A stretch of 53,299 bases of DNA from Nitrospirota bacterium (GTDB lineage Bacteria > Nitrospirota > Nitrospiria > SBBL01 > JAADHI01). The notes under the pieces were generated by a model, which ran no database searches, was not told where the DNA came from, and was given only the letters and a program-made list of their open reading frames with translations. Below are positions 52,982-53,299 of this stretch, one piece after another. Positions within the stretch are counted from its first letter, which is position 1, and each line of letters starts with the position of its first letter. The translations under genes were made by a program, and so were the position numbers. The stretch lies in contig JAJDBW010000006.1 of the NCBI GenBank assembly GCA_029261155.1, forward strand, positions 1-53,299, read 5' to 3'.

Positions 52982-53060
52982 GAGAATGCACCCGAAAATA
53001 GTAAACTTTTTAAGAGAAAAGCTCGGAAATGCTTGTTGCTTGGGATGTTGAGAGAGAGTG

Positions 53061-53089
53061 TTTTTACGCGTTCCAATAAAAATTGTCAA
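53061..53089 (-). promoter_or_regulatory. Sigma-70-type promoter of the eCIS operon
   Basis: On the minus strand, TTGACA (53,089-53,084) is perfect, the spacer is 17 nt and the -10 reads TAAAAA (53,066-53,061, four of six). Transcription would start near 53,054 and leave about 70 nt of leader before TTG 52981. It lies about 80 nt downstream of the transposase stop codon, so it may come from or beside the element's end. Confidence 0.65.
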
Positions 53090-53168
53090 GTCTATTTGGA
53101 ACCTAATTTCGAGGATGTTCTTTTAATAGGATCTTTCGTCTTATTTTACTCATTATAAAACTTGCCTC

Positions 53169-53299
53169 TTAACAATTCACAGCTTGCTTCAGAACGGGTG
53201 TATGTTGCACACACAGGCTTAAAAGTCGATTGGGAAGTTGGGACTCCCATTGTCTTCGATTAAACCGGTAACAGAATTCATTGAGATACTCTTGTAAAT
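53169..53299 (-). CDS. IS1595-type transposase, C-terminal fragment cut by the window edge
   Basis: The frame is open from the right edge to TAA at 53,169-53,171 and encodes 42 residues: LQEYLNEFCYRFNRRQWESQ, then LPNRLLSLCVQHTPVLKQAV and NC. The pattern L-Q-x-Y-L-x-E-F-x-Y-R-F-N-R-R is the C-terminal signature of IS1595 (ISXO2-like) transposases. The upstream part, including the DDE residues, is outside the window, so it cannot be said whether the gene is intact. It sits directly upstream of the eCIS promoter, in the same orientation. Confidence 0.7.
   Translation of the reverse strand, partial: LQEYLNEFCYRFNRRQWESQLPNRLLSLCVQHTPVLKQAVNC

Noticed and set aside
1-53299. CRISPR arrays, tRNA and rRNA genes
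   Set aside because: I scanned for regularly spaced direct repeats and for tRNA cloverleaf landmarks and saw none. A covariance-model search would settle short or degenerate cases.

Overview
The window holds two very different halves. The left half (about 1-26,700) is ordinary chromosome of a diderm (Gram-negative) bacterium: a MacAB-TolC type tripartite exporter, lipoproteins, a TolC-family outer-membrane protein, an MscS channel, PurU, a PAS-GGDEF signalling enzyme and a type IV pilin-like protein. The right half (28,788-52,981, with a likely extension to 26,962), all on the minus strand, is a contractile injection system of the extracellular (eCIS; Afp/PVC-like) class. I cannot fix the phylum from sequence alone. 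The gene set fits Pseudomonadota-like, Bdellovibrionota-like or Nitrospirota-like bacteria, and that is inference. I see no rRNA, tRNA or CRISPR array. Both edges carry fragments of what look like transposase genes (N-terminus at 1-74, C-terminus of an IS1595-type enzyme at 53,169-53,299), so the window may lie between two insertion sequences.

Left half: a minus-strand trio (PurU, FAD-dependent amine/amino-acid oxidase, class I methyltransferase); a small DUF6916-like gene; a PAS-GGDEF protein; a CPBP membrane protease; an M48 lipoprotein peptidase; a plus-strand set at 8.3-11.8 kb (two His/Cys-containing small membrane proteins, an outer-membrane barrel-like protein and a His-ended beta-propeller lipoprotein) that may handle a metal; a TlpA thioredoxin; a HAMP membrane protein coupled to a pilin-like protein; a minus-strand TolC-MacA-ATPase-permease operon that ends in two small genes; an SGNH hydrolase with TPR repeats; a methyltransferase fused to a D-Ala-D-Ala-ligase-like ATP-grasp domain; a coiled-coil protein; and MscS.

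Right half, in transcription order from a good sigma-70-like promoter at 53,061-53,089: DUF4255 cap/terminator protein (Pvc16-like), an unrecognised protein, one sheath, two tube proteins, a DUF5908 protein (Pvc6-like), a LysM protein (Pvc7), a VgrG-like spike (Pvc8), a PAAR tip (Pvc10), a candidate effector translationally coupled to the tip, a gp25 baseplate protein (Pvc9), a large baseplate-J protein (Pvc11), a fibre-like protein, a Pvc12-like protein, a 1387-residue tape measure, a DUF4157 zincin-like protein, a 97-residue leader-like protein, an AAA+ ATPase (Pvc15), and a membrane protein with a degenerate glycoside-hydrolase-18-like domain. A further gene, 26,962-28,665, encodes a protein with glycine-rich membrane segments.

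The most interesting pattern is a shared N-terminal element, of the form D-x-R-x-E-S-x-x-Q-R-K-L or a looser version, followed by VQR/LQR-type tripeptides. It occurs in four different products (44,864-45,880; 32,263-32,811; 31,938-32,231; 26,962-28,665) that otherwise look unrelated. I read it as a candidate cargo-addressing signal for this injection system. That would make the coupled 338-residue protein and the 567-residue glycine-zipper protein the best effector candidates.
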